Shown here in pieces: positions 42,053 through 49,715 of a stretch of DNA of 64,000 nt (positions are counted from its first letter, which is position 1; the number at the start of each line of letters is the position of its first letter). The notes beneath the pieces were generated by a model. The model saw only the letters and a list, made by a program, of their open reading frames with translations, made no database searches and had not been told where the DNA came from. Origin of the DNA: Saccharopolyspora shandongensis (lineage in GTDB: Bacteria > Actinomycetota > Actinomycetes > Mycobacteriales > Pseudonocardiaceae); contig NZ_FNOK01000040.1 in NCBI RefSeq assembly GCF_900106995.1, positions 28,844 through 92,843 of the forward strand. The letters are read 5' to 3'. The position numbers and the translations under genes were made by a program.

Positions 42053-45000
42053 ATGGCCGCCTTCACCCTGGACGACCGCTACCTCCAGGAGTCGGGCACC
42101 GTCTACGTGACCGGGGTGCAGGCCCTGGTGCGGCTGTTGTTCGACCGGATCCGGCACGACCGCCGCCACGAGCTGCGCACCGCGGCGTTCGTCTCCGGCT
42201 ACGAGGGCTCGCCGCTGGCCGGGTTCGACCTGGAACTGGCCCGCCGCGCGAAGCTGCTCGCCGACCACGACGTGGTCCACCGGCCGGGCCTGAACGAGGA
42301 GCTGGCCGCGACGTCGGTGATGGGCAGCCAGCTCACCGAGGGGCTCGGCACGCAGCGCCCGGACGGCGTCGTCGGCGTCTGGTACGGCAAGGCGCCGGGC
42401 CTGGACCGAGCCAGCGACGCGCTGCGCCACGCCAACCTCGCGGGCACGAATCCGCGCGGCGGCGCGGTCGCGCTGATCGGCGACGACCCGAACGCGAAGT
42501 CCTCGACGGTTCCGGCGGCCTCGGAGGCGGCGCTCGCGGACCTGGCGATGCCGGTGTTCTTCCCGGCGGACTCGCAGGACCTGCTCGACTTCGGGCTGCA
42601 CGCGGTGGAGCTGTCCCGGGCCAGCGGGTTGTGGACATCGATCAAGGTGGTCGCCAACGTCGCGGACGCGGCAGGCACGGCGGTCGTCACGCCGGACTGG
42701 ACCGCGCCCGAGATCCCGGCGGAGCTCAAGCCGTACTCGCACCGCCCCAGCGCGCGTCTGCTCGGCGCCGAGCTGGCCGGGCTGGAGCACAGCCTGCACA
42801 ACCGACGCCTGCCGCTGGCGGTGGAGTACCTCCGGCGCAGCGGCGTCAACCGGGTGGTGCGCTCGGGCCCGGCGGACCGGATCGGCATCGCGGCAGCCGG
42901 GAAGTCCTATTTGGACATCCGGCAGGCGCTGCGGGCGCTCGGCCTCGGCGAGGCCGAGCTGGCCGCCTACGGGATCCGGCTGCTCAAGCTCGGCGCGATC
43001 TACCCGCTCGACCCGCAGCTCATCCGGGACTTCGCGACCGGGCTCACCGAGATCGTCGTGGTCGAGGAGAAGCGCTCGTTCCTCGAAACGGCCATCAAGG
43101 AAGTCCTCTACGGCCGGCCCGACGCCCCGGCCGTCCACGGCAAGAAGGGGCCGGACGGCGGCACGCTGTTCACCGAGCTCGGCGAGCTCGATCCGGACCG
43201 CATCGCCAAGGGCCTGGCCGGCCGGCTGACCGCGCACGGCGAGATCGAGGCGGTCGACGCCTGGCGGCAGCGCCGCCGCCGCGAGCGCATCGCCGTCCCG
43301 CTGCTGGCGCGCACGCCGTACTTCTGCTCGGGCTGCCCGCACAACTCGTCGACGAAGGTGCCGGACGGCACGGTGGTGGGCGCCGGTATCGGCTGCCACA
43401 CGATGGCGCTGTTCATGGACGCCGACCAGGTCGGCGACGTCGTCGGCATCACGCAGATGGGCGGCGAGGGCGCCCAGTGGATCGGCATGGCCCCGTTCGT
43501 CGGCACCGAGCACTTCGTGCAGAACATCGGCGACGGCACCTTCACGCACTCCGGCAGCCTCGCCGTGCGCGCGGCGGTCGCCGCCGGGGTCAACATCACG
43601 TACAAGCTGCTGCACAACTCGGCCGTGGCGATGACCGGCGGCCAGGACGCGGTCGGCGCCCTGCCGCTGGCGCGGCTGACCGAGGTCCTGCTGCTGGAAG
43701 GCGTCGCCAAGGTCATCGTCACCAGCGACGCGCCGAAGCGGCTGACCGGCAAGCTGCCCCGCGGCGTCGAGGTCCGGCACCGCGACGATCTGCTGCGCGC
43801 GCAAGAAGAACTCGCCGCCGTACCCGGCGTGACGGTGCTGGTCCACGACCAGGAGTGCGCGGCCGAGAAGCGCCGCAAGCGCCGCCGCGGCAAGCAGCCG
43901 ACGCCGCCGGAGAAGGTGCTGATCAACGAGCGGGTCTGCGAGGGCTGCGGGGATTGCGGCGCCAAGTCCAACTGCCTCTCGGTGCAGCCGGTGTCGACCG
44001 AGTTCGGCCGCAAGACGCAGATCCACCAGTCCTCGTGCAACGTCGACTACTCCTGCCTGGCCGGTGACTGCCCGTCGTTCCTGACCGTGGTGCCCAGCGG
44101 CCGCAGGGCGCGCCGCGAGATCAGCGAGGTCAGCGCCGACGAGCTGCCCGAGCCCGCGCGCGGGACCGGTGACTTCACCGTCCGCATCACCGGCATCGGC
44201 GGCACCGGCGTCGTCACGGTCACGCAGATCCTCGCGACGGCGGCGGTGATCGACGGCAGGCAGGTCCGCACGCTCGACCAGATCGGCCTCGCGCAGAAGG
44301 GCGGCGCGGTGGTCTCCGACCTCAAGATCACCGCGGAACCCGTTGCGCAGGCGCCGAAACTGGCCGCCGGCGAATGCGACCTGTACCTGGGTTGCGACCT
44401 GCTGGTGGCGGCCGACCCGGTGCACCTCGCGGCGGCCGACGCCGAGCGGACGACGGCGGTGGTGTCCACCACCGAGGTCCCGACCGGCCGGATGGTCGTG
44501 GACACCGCCGTCTCGTTCCCGGTGCAGTCCGGCATCCGCGCCGCCCTCGACGACGCCACCGCGCGGGCGTTCTACCTGGATGCGCGCGGCCTCGCCGAGC
44601 AGCTCTTCGACGACGACCAGTTCGCCAACATCCTGCAGCTCGGCGCGGCTTACCAGGCGGGTTCGCTGCGGCTGTCGGCCGAGAGCATCGAGCGCGCGAT
44701 CGAGCTCAACGGAACGGAGGTGGCGGCCAACGTCCAGGCGTTCCGCCGTGGCCGCCAGGCGATCGCGGACCCGGACGCGCTGCAGGCCGAGATCACCCCG
44801 CCGCCGGCGGCGCCCCGCGAGCCGAGCGCGGCGGCGCGGCGAGTGCGGGCGCTGGTCAAGGCCGCGGAGGGTTCGGAACTGGCGCGGCTGCTGGACATCC
44901 GGATTCCCGACCTCGTCGACTACCACGACGAGAACTACGCGCGCACCTACGCGGAGTTCGTCGAGGAGGTGCGCGGCCGCGGGGCGGACGCGGTGACCGA

Positions 45001-45490
45001 GGCGGTGGCCCGCAACCTCTACAAGCTGATGGCCTACAAGGACGAGTACGAGGTCGCCCGCCTCTCGCTCGACGAGGGCCTGCTGGCCGACATCGAAGCC
45101 CAGTTCGGCGCGGGCTCCCGGTTCGCGTTCCGCCTGCACCCGCCGGTGCTCCGCGCGCTCGGCATGAAGCGGAAGATCAGCCTCGGCCCCTGGTTCGGCA
45201 ACGTGCTGCGGGTGCTGCGCGCGGCGCGGAAGGTCCGCGGCACCCGCCTGGACCCGTTCGGCTACGCCAAGGTCCGCCGCGTCGAGCGGGAACTGGTCGG
45301 CGAGTACCGGACGACGATCACCAAGGCCCTGGCGAAGCCGGACCACCCGGCGGTCCTGGAGCTGGCCGAGCTGCCGGACGTCGTCCGCGGCTACGAGGAG
45401 ATCAAGCTGGCGAACGTCGAGACCTACCGCCGGCGCCAGGCCGAACTACTCAGGTCGCTGGACACCGCCGAGGTCGTCGCCGCCTCGTGA
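42053..45490 (+). CDS. Indolepyruvate ferredoxin oxidoreductase (fused)
   Basis: A 1145-residue fused 2-oxoacid:ferredoxin oxidoreductase. The order is an N-terminal TPP-dependent alpha region, the TPP-binding part (FCSGCPHNSSTK near residue 424; GIGCHTM), a single ferredoxin-like cluster C629-x2-C632-x2-C635-x5-C641 followed by further Cys (NVDYSCLAGDCPSF), and a C-terminal gamma domain (GIGGTGVVTVTQIL near 716). It decarboxylates aryl- or branched-chain 2-oxoacids to acyl-CoA with ferredoxin as acceptor. The usual second 4Fe-4S motif is not obvious. Regulated probably by the divergent Lrp protein. ATG 42053 follows GGGAG. Confidence 0.9.
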   Translation: MAAFTLDDRYLQESGTVYVTGVQALVRLLFDRIRHDRRHELRTAAFVSGYEGSPLAGFDLELARRAKLLADHDVVHRPGLNEELAATSVMGSQLTEGLGTQRPDGVVGVWYGKAPGLDRASDALRHANLAGTNPRGGAVALIGDDPNAKSSTVPAASEAALADLAMPVFFPADSQDLLDFGLHAVELSRASGLWTSIKVVANVADAAGTAVVTPDWTAPEIPAELKPYSHRPSARLLGAELAGLEHSLHNRRLPLAVEYLRRSGVNRVVRSGPADRIGIAAAGKSYLDIRQALRALGLGEAELAAYGIRLLKLGAIYPLDPQLIRDFATGLTEIVVVEEKRSFLETAIKEVLYGRPDAPAVHGKKGPDGGTLFTELGELDPDRIAKGLAGRLTAHGEIEAVDAWRQRRRRERIAVPLLARTPYFCSGCPHNSSTKVPDGTVVGAGIGCHTMALFMDADQVGDVVGITQMGGEGAQWIGMAPFVGTEHFVQNIGDGTFTHSGSLAVRAAVAAGVNITYKLLHNSAVAMTGGQDAVGALPLARLTEVLLLEGVAKVIVTSDAPKRLTGKLPRGVEVRHRDDLLRAQEELAAVPGVTVLVHDQECAAEKRRKRRRGKQPTPPEKVLINERVCEGCGDCGAKSNCLSVQPVSTEFGRKTQIHQSSCNVDYSCLAGDCPSFLTVVPSGRRARREISEVSADELPEPARGTGDFTVRITGIGGTGVVTVTQILATAAVIDGRQVRTLDQIGLAQKGGAVVSDLKITAEPVAQAPKLAAGECDLYLGCDLLVAADPVHLAAADAERTTAVVSTTEVPTGRMVVDTAVSFPVQSGIRAALDDATARAFYLDARGLAEQLFDDDQFANILQLGAAYQAGSLRLSAESIERAIELNGTEVAANVQAFRRGRQAIADPDALQAEITPPPAAPREPSAAARRVRALVKAAEGSELARLLDIRIPDLVDYHDENYARTYAEFVEEVRGRGADAVTEAVARNLYKLMAYKDEYEVARLSLDEGLLADIEAQFGAGSRFAFRLHPPVLRALGMKRKISLGPWFGNVLRVLRAARKVRGTRLDPFGYAKVRRVERELVGEYRTTITKALAKPDHPAVLELAELPDVVRGYEEIKLANVETYRRRQAELLRSLDTAEVVAAS

Positions 45491-45493
45491 ACG

Positions 45494-45540
45494 GACGGAA
45501 GGGTGCCTCCCGCCCGCCCGGCGGGAGGCACCCTTCCGTC
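45494..45540. terminator. Perfect 21-bp hairpin
   Basis: Left arm 45494-45514 and right arm 45520-45540 pair over 21 bases (GACGGAAGGGTGCC... / ...GGCACCCTTCCGTC) with a 5-nt loop. It stands between the convergent oxidoreductase and GreA-like genes and probably ends both transcripts; there is no T-run. Confidence 0.75.
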
Positions 45541-45554
45541 TGCTGTGGACGAGC

Positions 45555-46011
45555 TCAGTCCGGTGGCCGGATGCTGACGACCTCCACCTGCGTTTTGCCT
45601 TCCGGCGTCGGGAAGCTGACCTTCTCCCCAGGTCGACTTCCGGCCACCGCCAGGCCCAGCGGGCTGTCGGAGGTGAACGTGGTGTCCTCTTCGCCGTCGG
45701 GGATCTCCTCGGGGATCGCCACGACGCGGTAGGCCTGCGTCGCGCCGTCGGGCAACCGCAAGGTCACCTCGGTACCGGCCGCCAAGCCCCGGACGTCGGA
45801 CGGCCCGCCGGTGAGTATGCCCTCCAGCTCGGCGATGCGGTCGTCGATCGCGACGAGCTCGTCACCGCCCTGCAACTCCTGCGCGGCGTCGCCCCTGTCC
45901 CCGGAGTCGTCGCCCTGCCTCAGCTCGTCGACCAACTGCTGCCGCCGCGCGCAGCGTGCGGATCTCCTCGGTCAACCGAGCCCGACCCACCGCGGATTCC
46001 TCGCCACCCAT
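45555..46011 (-). pseudogene. GreA/GreB-family elongation factor with apparent frameshift
   Basis: From ATG 46011 the N-terminal helix reads MGGEESAVGRARLTEEIRTLR. From about 45935 the family sequence continues in another frame as VDELRQGDDSGDRGDAAQELQ and runs to the stop at 45555 (domain end FPTPEGKTQVEVVSIRPPD). The frames change in a GC-dinucleotide run, CTGCGCGCGGCGGCAG (about 45941-45956), where two missing bases (or one extra) would restore one 152-residue protein. Gre factors restart stalled RNA polymerase. It may be a real loss, a sequencing error in a GC run or a slippage site. A GTG at 45935 could still make the C-terminal domain alone. Confidence 0.75.
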
Positions 46012-46097
46012 GATCGATCCCTTCACCGGCCCCCGACTGCCATCATCAGCGGTTGCCCGGCCTCGGGCGAGGCGAAACCGGCGGGTGCGCGACCGCG

Positions 46098-46131
46098 GAG
46101 CCCGTTGGCATCCCCGCAGGCCAACGGGCTC
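46098..46131 (-). terminator. Perfect 12-bp hairpin after the ClpC2-like gene
   Basis: GAGCCCGTTGGC (46098-46109) pairs with GCCAACGGGCTC (46120-46131) around 10 nt. It lies 15 bp beyond the stop codon of the minus-strand Clp-domain gene and is a probable terminator. Confidence 0.6.
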
Positions 46132-46145
46132 CGCCGCCAGGTGGC

Positions 46146-46874
46146 TCACTCCTCCCGGGTGGCCACGATCGCGTCGAGCGCAGCGGTGATGTTGGCTTCG
46201 GCAGCGGCTTTCTCGATGCCCAGCCCGGAGAGCAAACCGGTGCCGTCCTCGTTCTCCAACAGCGCGAGCAGGATGTGCTCGGTGCCGACGTAGTTGTGCC
46301 CCAGCCGCAGCGCCTCCCGGAAGGTCAGCTCCAGCACCTTCTTCGCCGCGGCGTCGAACGGGATGAGTGGCGGCACTTCGTCGGCGGCAGGCGGCAACGC
46401 CTCGGCCACGGACTCCCGGATGGTGTCCGGCGACACGCCCTGAGCGACGATCGCCTTCGCGCCGAGCCCGTTCGGCTCGCCCAGCAGCCCCAGCACCAGG
46501 TGCTCGGGCCGGATCTCGACGCTGCCCGAGGTGCGGGCCTCGGCCTGCGACAGCACCACGACATTCCGCGCCCGGTCGGTGAACCGGGCGAACCCCTGGC
46601 TCATGTCGAGGCCGGCATCGGCCTTCGGCACGAACCGCTTCTGGGCGGCCTGCTTCGAGACGCCCATGCTCTTGCCGATCTCGGTCCAGGAAGCGCCGGA
46701 CCGCCGGGCCTGGTCGACGAAGTGCCCGATCAGGTGATCGGCGACCTCCCCGAGGTGATCGGCGGCGATGACGGCATCGGAGAGCTGGTCGAGGGCGTCG
46801 GGGCGCGCCTTCTTGATGGCCTGGATCAACGCGTCCAGCGAAACGTGGTTGGAAACCTGCACCTTGTCGTCCAT
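46146..46874 (-). CDS. ClpC2-like protein: HTH plus Clp N-domain, no ATPase
   Basis: A 242-residue protein. Residues 1-85 hold a helix-turn-helix-like segment (ASWTEIGKSMGVSKQAAQKRF). Residues 95-240 are a Clp N-terminal domain with two repeats (VVVLSQAEARTSGSVEIRPEHLVLGLL and LTFREALRLGHNYVGTEHILLALL). There are no AAA+ modules, so it cannot unfold proteins itself. The design matches mycobacterial ClpC2, which I recall as an autorepressor that soaks up ClpC1-targeting antibiotics. Two palindromes cover its promoter, and the ATG directly follows the -10 region, so a leaderless mRNA is likely. Confidence 0.85.
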   Translation of the reverse strand: MDDKVQVSNHVSLDALIQAIKKARPDALDQLSDAVIAADHLGEVADHLIGHFVDQARRSGASWTEIGKSMGVSKQAAQKRFVPKADAGLDMSQGFARFTDRARNVVVLSQAEARTSGSVEIRPEHLVLGLLGEPNGLGAKAIVAQGVSPDTIRESVAEALPPAADEVPPLIPFDAAAKKVLELTFREALRLGHNYVGTEHILLALLENEDGTGLLSGLGIEKAAAEANITAALDAIVATREE

Positions 46875-46922
46875 ACGTCAACCATAGGTTGACGTTCTCT
46901 TGGCGTCAACTCTGAGTTGACG
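46875..46922 (-). promoter_or_regulatory. Double palindromic operator and promoter of the ClpC2-like gene
   Basis: ACGTCAACC-ATA-GGTTGACGT (46875-46895) and CGTCAACTC-T-GAGTTGACG (46904-46922) are perfect 9-bp inverted repeats sharing a GTCAAC core. On the minus strand they contain TTGACG and, 17 bp later, TATGGT, a good -35/-10 pair. The start codon lies 7 nt after the -10 box, so the operators cover both promoter boxes. Confidence 0.8.
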
Positions 46923-47244
46923 ATGATCCGGGGAGCCGCCACCTCAGGGCGCGGGCGAACGCCAACGCGTCGGCGTCGACGGGTTCCGCCCGAGCGGCCG
47001 ACCGGAGCCAAGCGGCAAGCGGCCCGGCCAAGGCAGGCGAAAGGGCGGCGATCCACCGAGCGCTCCCGGCCCGCGCCTCCGCGACGTGCTCGGTCGAGCC
47101 ACCGCCGAGGTCCGCAACGACATCCGGCCTGGTCGCAAGCAACCCCCCGACCCGCCAATCGCCGCCGGTCGAAACGGCGGCAAGCCGCTCAAGCGCCTCG
47201 GCCACCCCAAGCAGCTCGCCCCGCTCACTCGCATCCACGCCCAC
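46906..47244 (-). CDS. Possible small Ala/Leu-rich protein (uncertain)
   Basis: An open frame of 112 residues beginning at GTG 47244 (VGVDASERGELLGVAEALERLAAVSTGG ... DADALAFARALRWRLPG) and ending inside the upstream palindrome of the ClpC2-like gene. The composition is plausible for a soluble helical protein, and it would lie upstream on the same strand as that gene. However, no family is recognized, the frame stays open further upstream without homology, and no ribosome binding site is clear. Confidence 0.35.
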   Translation of the reverse strand: MGVDASERGELLGVAEALERLAAVSTGGDWRVGGLLATRPDVVADLGGGSTEHVAEARAGSARWIAALSPALAGPLAAWLRSAARAEPVDADALAFARALRWRLPGSSSTQS

Positions 47245-47477
47245 ATCATCCAGCCATCCCCCGAACCGGTAGGTCGTCGGGCACACAGCGCGCCCCGGAG
47301 GTGCTAACCTGACCTCGGTCGTATTGAATTCTGAGTTCGTGTTCTCGGCACGCTCGCAGGACGAGTTGCGGGCGAGCTTCTCCCTTTGGTTCAGCTGAAG
47401 TGGTAGCCGTCTGAAACTACGGCCCGGGTTGCCGCACCAGCGGCGGTCCGTCTTCAGTTCCACAGAGGAGACAGTAA

Positions 47478-47681
47478 ATGGCACAGGGAACCGTCAAGTG
47501 GTTCAACGCCGAAAAGGGCTTCGGCTTCATCGCCCCCGACGACGGCGGCGCTGACGTGTTCGTCCACTACTCGGCGATCGACTCCAGCGGCTTCCGCACG
47601 CTGGAGGAGAACCAGCAGGTCAACTTCGAGGTCACGCAGGGCCCGAAGGGCCCGCAGGCCAGCAGCGTCCGCCCGCTCTGA
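47478..47681 (+). CDS. Cold-shock protein (CspA type)
   Basis: A 67-residue OB-fold protein with both RNA-binding motifs, KGFGFIAPDDG and DVFVHYSAI. It binds single-stranded RNA or DNA and melts RNA structure; such genes are abundant in actinobacteria, often as growth-linked forms. GAGGAG sits 8 nt before the ATG. The upstream 150 nt (from about 47320) are an untranslated leader with several small hairpins, as usual for csp genes. Confidence 0.95.
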   Translation: MAQGTVKWFNAEKGFGFIAPDDGGADVFVHYSAIDSSGFRTLEENQQVNFEVTQGPKGPQASSVRPL

Positions 47682-47711
47682 GCATCCTCAGAAGCTAGCG
47701 GTTAATAACAT

Positions 47712-47750
47712 CGACGCGGCTCCTCCCACTCGGGAGGAGCCGCGTCGCGT
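47712..47750 (+). terminator. Strong terminator of the cold-shock gene
   Basis: CGACGCGGCTCCTCCC (47712-47727) and GGGAGGAGCCGCGTCG (47732-47747) pair over 16 bp with a 4-nt loop ACTC, followed by CGTTT. It lies 31 bp past the stop. Confidence 0.85.
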
Positions 47751-47857
47751 TTCAGCACCCGGGACCGCGCGGAACGAGGCGGAACCGCCGACGGCGTCAA
47801 GCCAGTCGCGAACGGCCGCATCCCACACAGGAGGCGGGATCGCCAAACCCCGAGGCG

Positions 47858-48070
47858 TCAGAAGGCACTGCGGACGGTGCCGCCGTCAACGCGGATCGTC
47901 GCGCCGCTGATGCACTCGGCGTACGGGCTGCACGGGTAGGCGACCGCGCCGGCGATCTCCTCCGGCCTGCCGTAGCGGACCCGGTCGTTGGGCACGATCT
48001 CGCGGACCGAGTTGTACTCGATCTCCTCCCAGGTCTGCCCACCGCCGCGCTCCGGCGACAGCTCGGTCAC
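47858..48070 (-). pseudogene. C-terminal remnant of a short-chain dehydrogenase
   Basis: The 70-residue frame ends VRYGRPEEIAGAVAYPCSPYAECISGATIRVDGGTVRSAF, the usual C-terminus of an SDR enzyme (GRPEE-A ... S-G-T-RVDGG). The Rossmann TGxxxGxG and the YxxxK active site, about 190 residues, are missing: upstream of 48070 is unrelated DNA. It is thus a decayed gene fragment next to the tRNA gene. Confidence 0.7.
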
Positions 48071-48238
48071 CTCGCGTGACCGAGACCGCCTACCGAAAGC
48101 AGATCAGACTGTGATCATCCAGGGCTCACAGGCAATGGACGGGATCTTCGCGAGACCAAATCGGGGGTCGTAGTCACTCAACTTGGCCGACGAGGAAGCG
48201 CAGCTTCAGCAGTACCCCGTTGACCTGGAGTTTCTAGG

Positions 48239-48310
48239 TGGGCGCAGTAGGGTTCGAACCTACGACCCCTTGCTTGTAAGGCAAGTGCTCTTCCGCTGAG
48301 CTATGCGCCC
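48239..48310 (-). tRNA. tRNA-Val (anticodon UAC)
   Basis: On the minus strand a full cloverleaf is seen. The acceptor GGGCGCA pairs with TGCGCCC. The D arm is GCTC/GAGC, the anticodon arm is CTTGC-CTTACAA-GCAAG with anticodon TAC, and the T arm is GTAGG-TTCGAAC-CCTAC. The discriminator is A; the CCA end is not encoded completely. It reads GUA valine codons, rare in a genome of this composition. Confidence 0.95.
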
Positions 48311-48405
48311 CGTTGGTGGCCGTCCGGGTTCATCCGATCGGATCACTTCGAACACCCTACCGGTGTTTCGCGCCGTGATCGGCACCCGGTCGGCCACCGC
48401 TTCGC

Positions 48406-48870
48406 TCAGGCCTTGAGCTCGGCGAGTGCCTTCTTCCAGACATCCTGGTCGCGGGCCTCACCCGGCTGGTTCACCTCGGCGAAGCGGACCTTGCCCTCGG
48501 TGTCGATCAGGAACGTGCCGCGGTTGGCCATGCCGGCCGCCTCGTTGAACACGCCGTAGGCCTTGGCGATCTCGCCGTGCGGCCAGAAGTCCGACAGCAG
48601 TGGGAAGGTGTAGCCCTCCTTCTCCGCCCATGCCTTGAGCGCGAACGGCGAGTCGACGGACACGCCGAGGACCTGGACGTCGTCGTTCTGGAACTCACCG
48701 AGGTCGTCGCGGACCTGGCACAGCTCGCCCTGGCAGATCCCGCTGAACGCGAACGGGTAGAAGACCAGCAGCACGTTCTTCTTGCCGCGGAAGTCGGCCA
48801 GCGAGACCTTCTCCTTGTTGAAGTCCGGCAACGTGAAGTCCGGCGCCTGCGCGCCGACCTCGACCGTCAT
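48406..48870 (-). CDS. ahpE: AhpE-type peroxiredoxin with an extra cysteine
   Basis: A 154-residue thioredoxin-fold peroxidase. The active site reads FYPFAFSGICQGELCQVRDDL. The first Cys is the peroxidatic residue (PxxxS/TxxC), and a second Cys follows after four residues. From memory M. tuberculosis AhpE (Rv2238c), a 1-Cys enzyme, has Asp at that second place. A Cys at +5 is the arrangement of PrxQ/BCP enzymes, so an internal disulfide is possible here. It reduces peroxides, with reducing power probably from mycothiol or mycoredoxin. ATG 48870 follows AGGAGGAATCCTC. Confidence 0.92.
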   Translation of the reverse strand: MTVEVGAQAPDFTLPDFNKEKVSLADFRGKKNVLLVFYPFAFSGICQGELCQVRDDLGEFQNDDVQVLGVSVDSPFALKAWAEKEGYTFPLLSDFWPHGEIAKAYGVFNEAAGMANRGTFLIDTEGKVRFAEVNQPGEARDQDVWKKALAELKA

Positions 48871-48928
48871 GAGGATTCCTCCTGATCGACGTGACCTTGT
48901 CATCGCCGAACCTACACCGACCCGACCG

Positions 48929-48963
48929 CCGTGGGCACCGATGGCGAGCACCGGTGCCCACGG
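48929..48963 (-). terminator. Perfect 12-bp hairpin after the DUF3052 gene
   Basis: CCGTGGGCACCG (48929-48940) pairs with CGGTGCCCACGG (48952-48963). It lies 35 bp past the stop of the minus-strand DUF3052 gene and upstream of ahpE; probable terminator. Confidence 0.6.
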
Positions 48964-48997
48964 GGTGGACATGCGCACTGCGATTTGCGACGGCCGA

Positions 48998-49432
48998 TCA
49001 GCGCTTGGCCTTCGCCTTCCGGTAGGCCAATCTGGTACCCATCCAGCCCTCGCCGAGGCTGACCTTCCCCGTCTGGGCGAGGTTCGCCGTCGATGCCGCC
49101 TCTGAGATGTCGGCCGGCTCGACGTAGCCCTCCCGGCCGGTCTTCGGGGTCAGCACCCAGATGACCCCTTCATCTGACAGCGGCGTCATGGCATCGAGAA
49201 GCGTGTCCGTCAGGTCGCCGTCGTCTTCGCGCCACCACAGCAGCACGACATCGACCACTTCGTCGGCATCTTCGTCGAGGATTTCGCTCCCGCAGCGCTC
49301 CTCGATCGCGGCTCGGACGTCGTCATCGACGTCTTCGTCCCAGCCGAGTTCCTGGACAACCATCTCCGGCTCGATGTCGAGCCTCTCGGCGACGTCGGCT
49401 TCGCCTTTACCGGCGTCTCCCGCGGCGACCAC
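48998..49432 (-). CDS. DUF3052 family protein
   Basis: A 144-residue acidic protein of the actinobacterial DUF3052 family (Rv2239c type): AERLDIEPEMVVQELGWDEDVDDDVRAAIEERCG, VVDVVLLWWREDDGDLTDTLLDAMTPL and VIWVLTPKTGREGYVEPADISEAASTANL. The function is unknown. The family is consistently found between ahpE and aceE. GTG 49432 has GGAGG about 12 nt upstream. Confidence 0.9.
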   Translation of the reverse strand: MVAAGDAGKGEADVAERLDIEPEMVVQELGWDEDVDDDVRAAIEERCGSEILDEDADEVVDVVLLWWREDDGDLTDTLLDAMTPLSDEGVIWVLTPKTGREGYVEPADISEAASTANLAQTGKVSLGEGWMGTRLAYRKAKAKR

Positions 49433-49715
49433 GGTTTGCTCACTCCTCCAATGCACCGGTGCGGCGACCGTCCGACGCCGCACACCTTCTAGATCTGGCG
49501 GATAGCGAACACTGCCGACCGCCATCCGCGCAACTGCTAACGGCACGACACGCCGTAGCAACGCGTTGGGATTCGACTCTAGACCGGCCGGCACGACATC
49601 AACAGTCTGGTTCGCCTCCGGTGTGCGCATCGGGGGCCGAGATGGTGGACCATGAGAGTGTCGGACATCACTGCCCGGCGTCCTGCCACGTCCACGACGT
49701 AGTCGAGGAGTTCCC

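Noticed and set aside
41939..45346. Very long open frame (1135 codons) on the minus strand
   Set aside because: It is fully antisense to the oxidoreductase gene; its sequence is rich in Arg/Ala/His/Gln without family motifs, as expected for the complement of a high-GC gene, while the plus frame has clear enzyme motifs.
46325..46582. Small frames within the ClpC2-like gene
   Set aside because: They overlap its coding region in other frames and have only Arg/Pro-rich composition.
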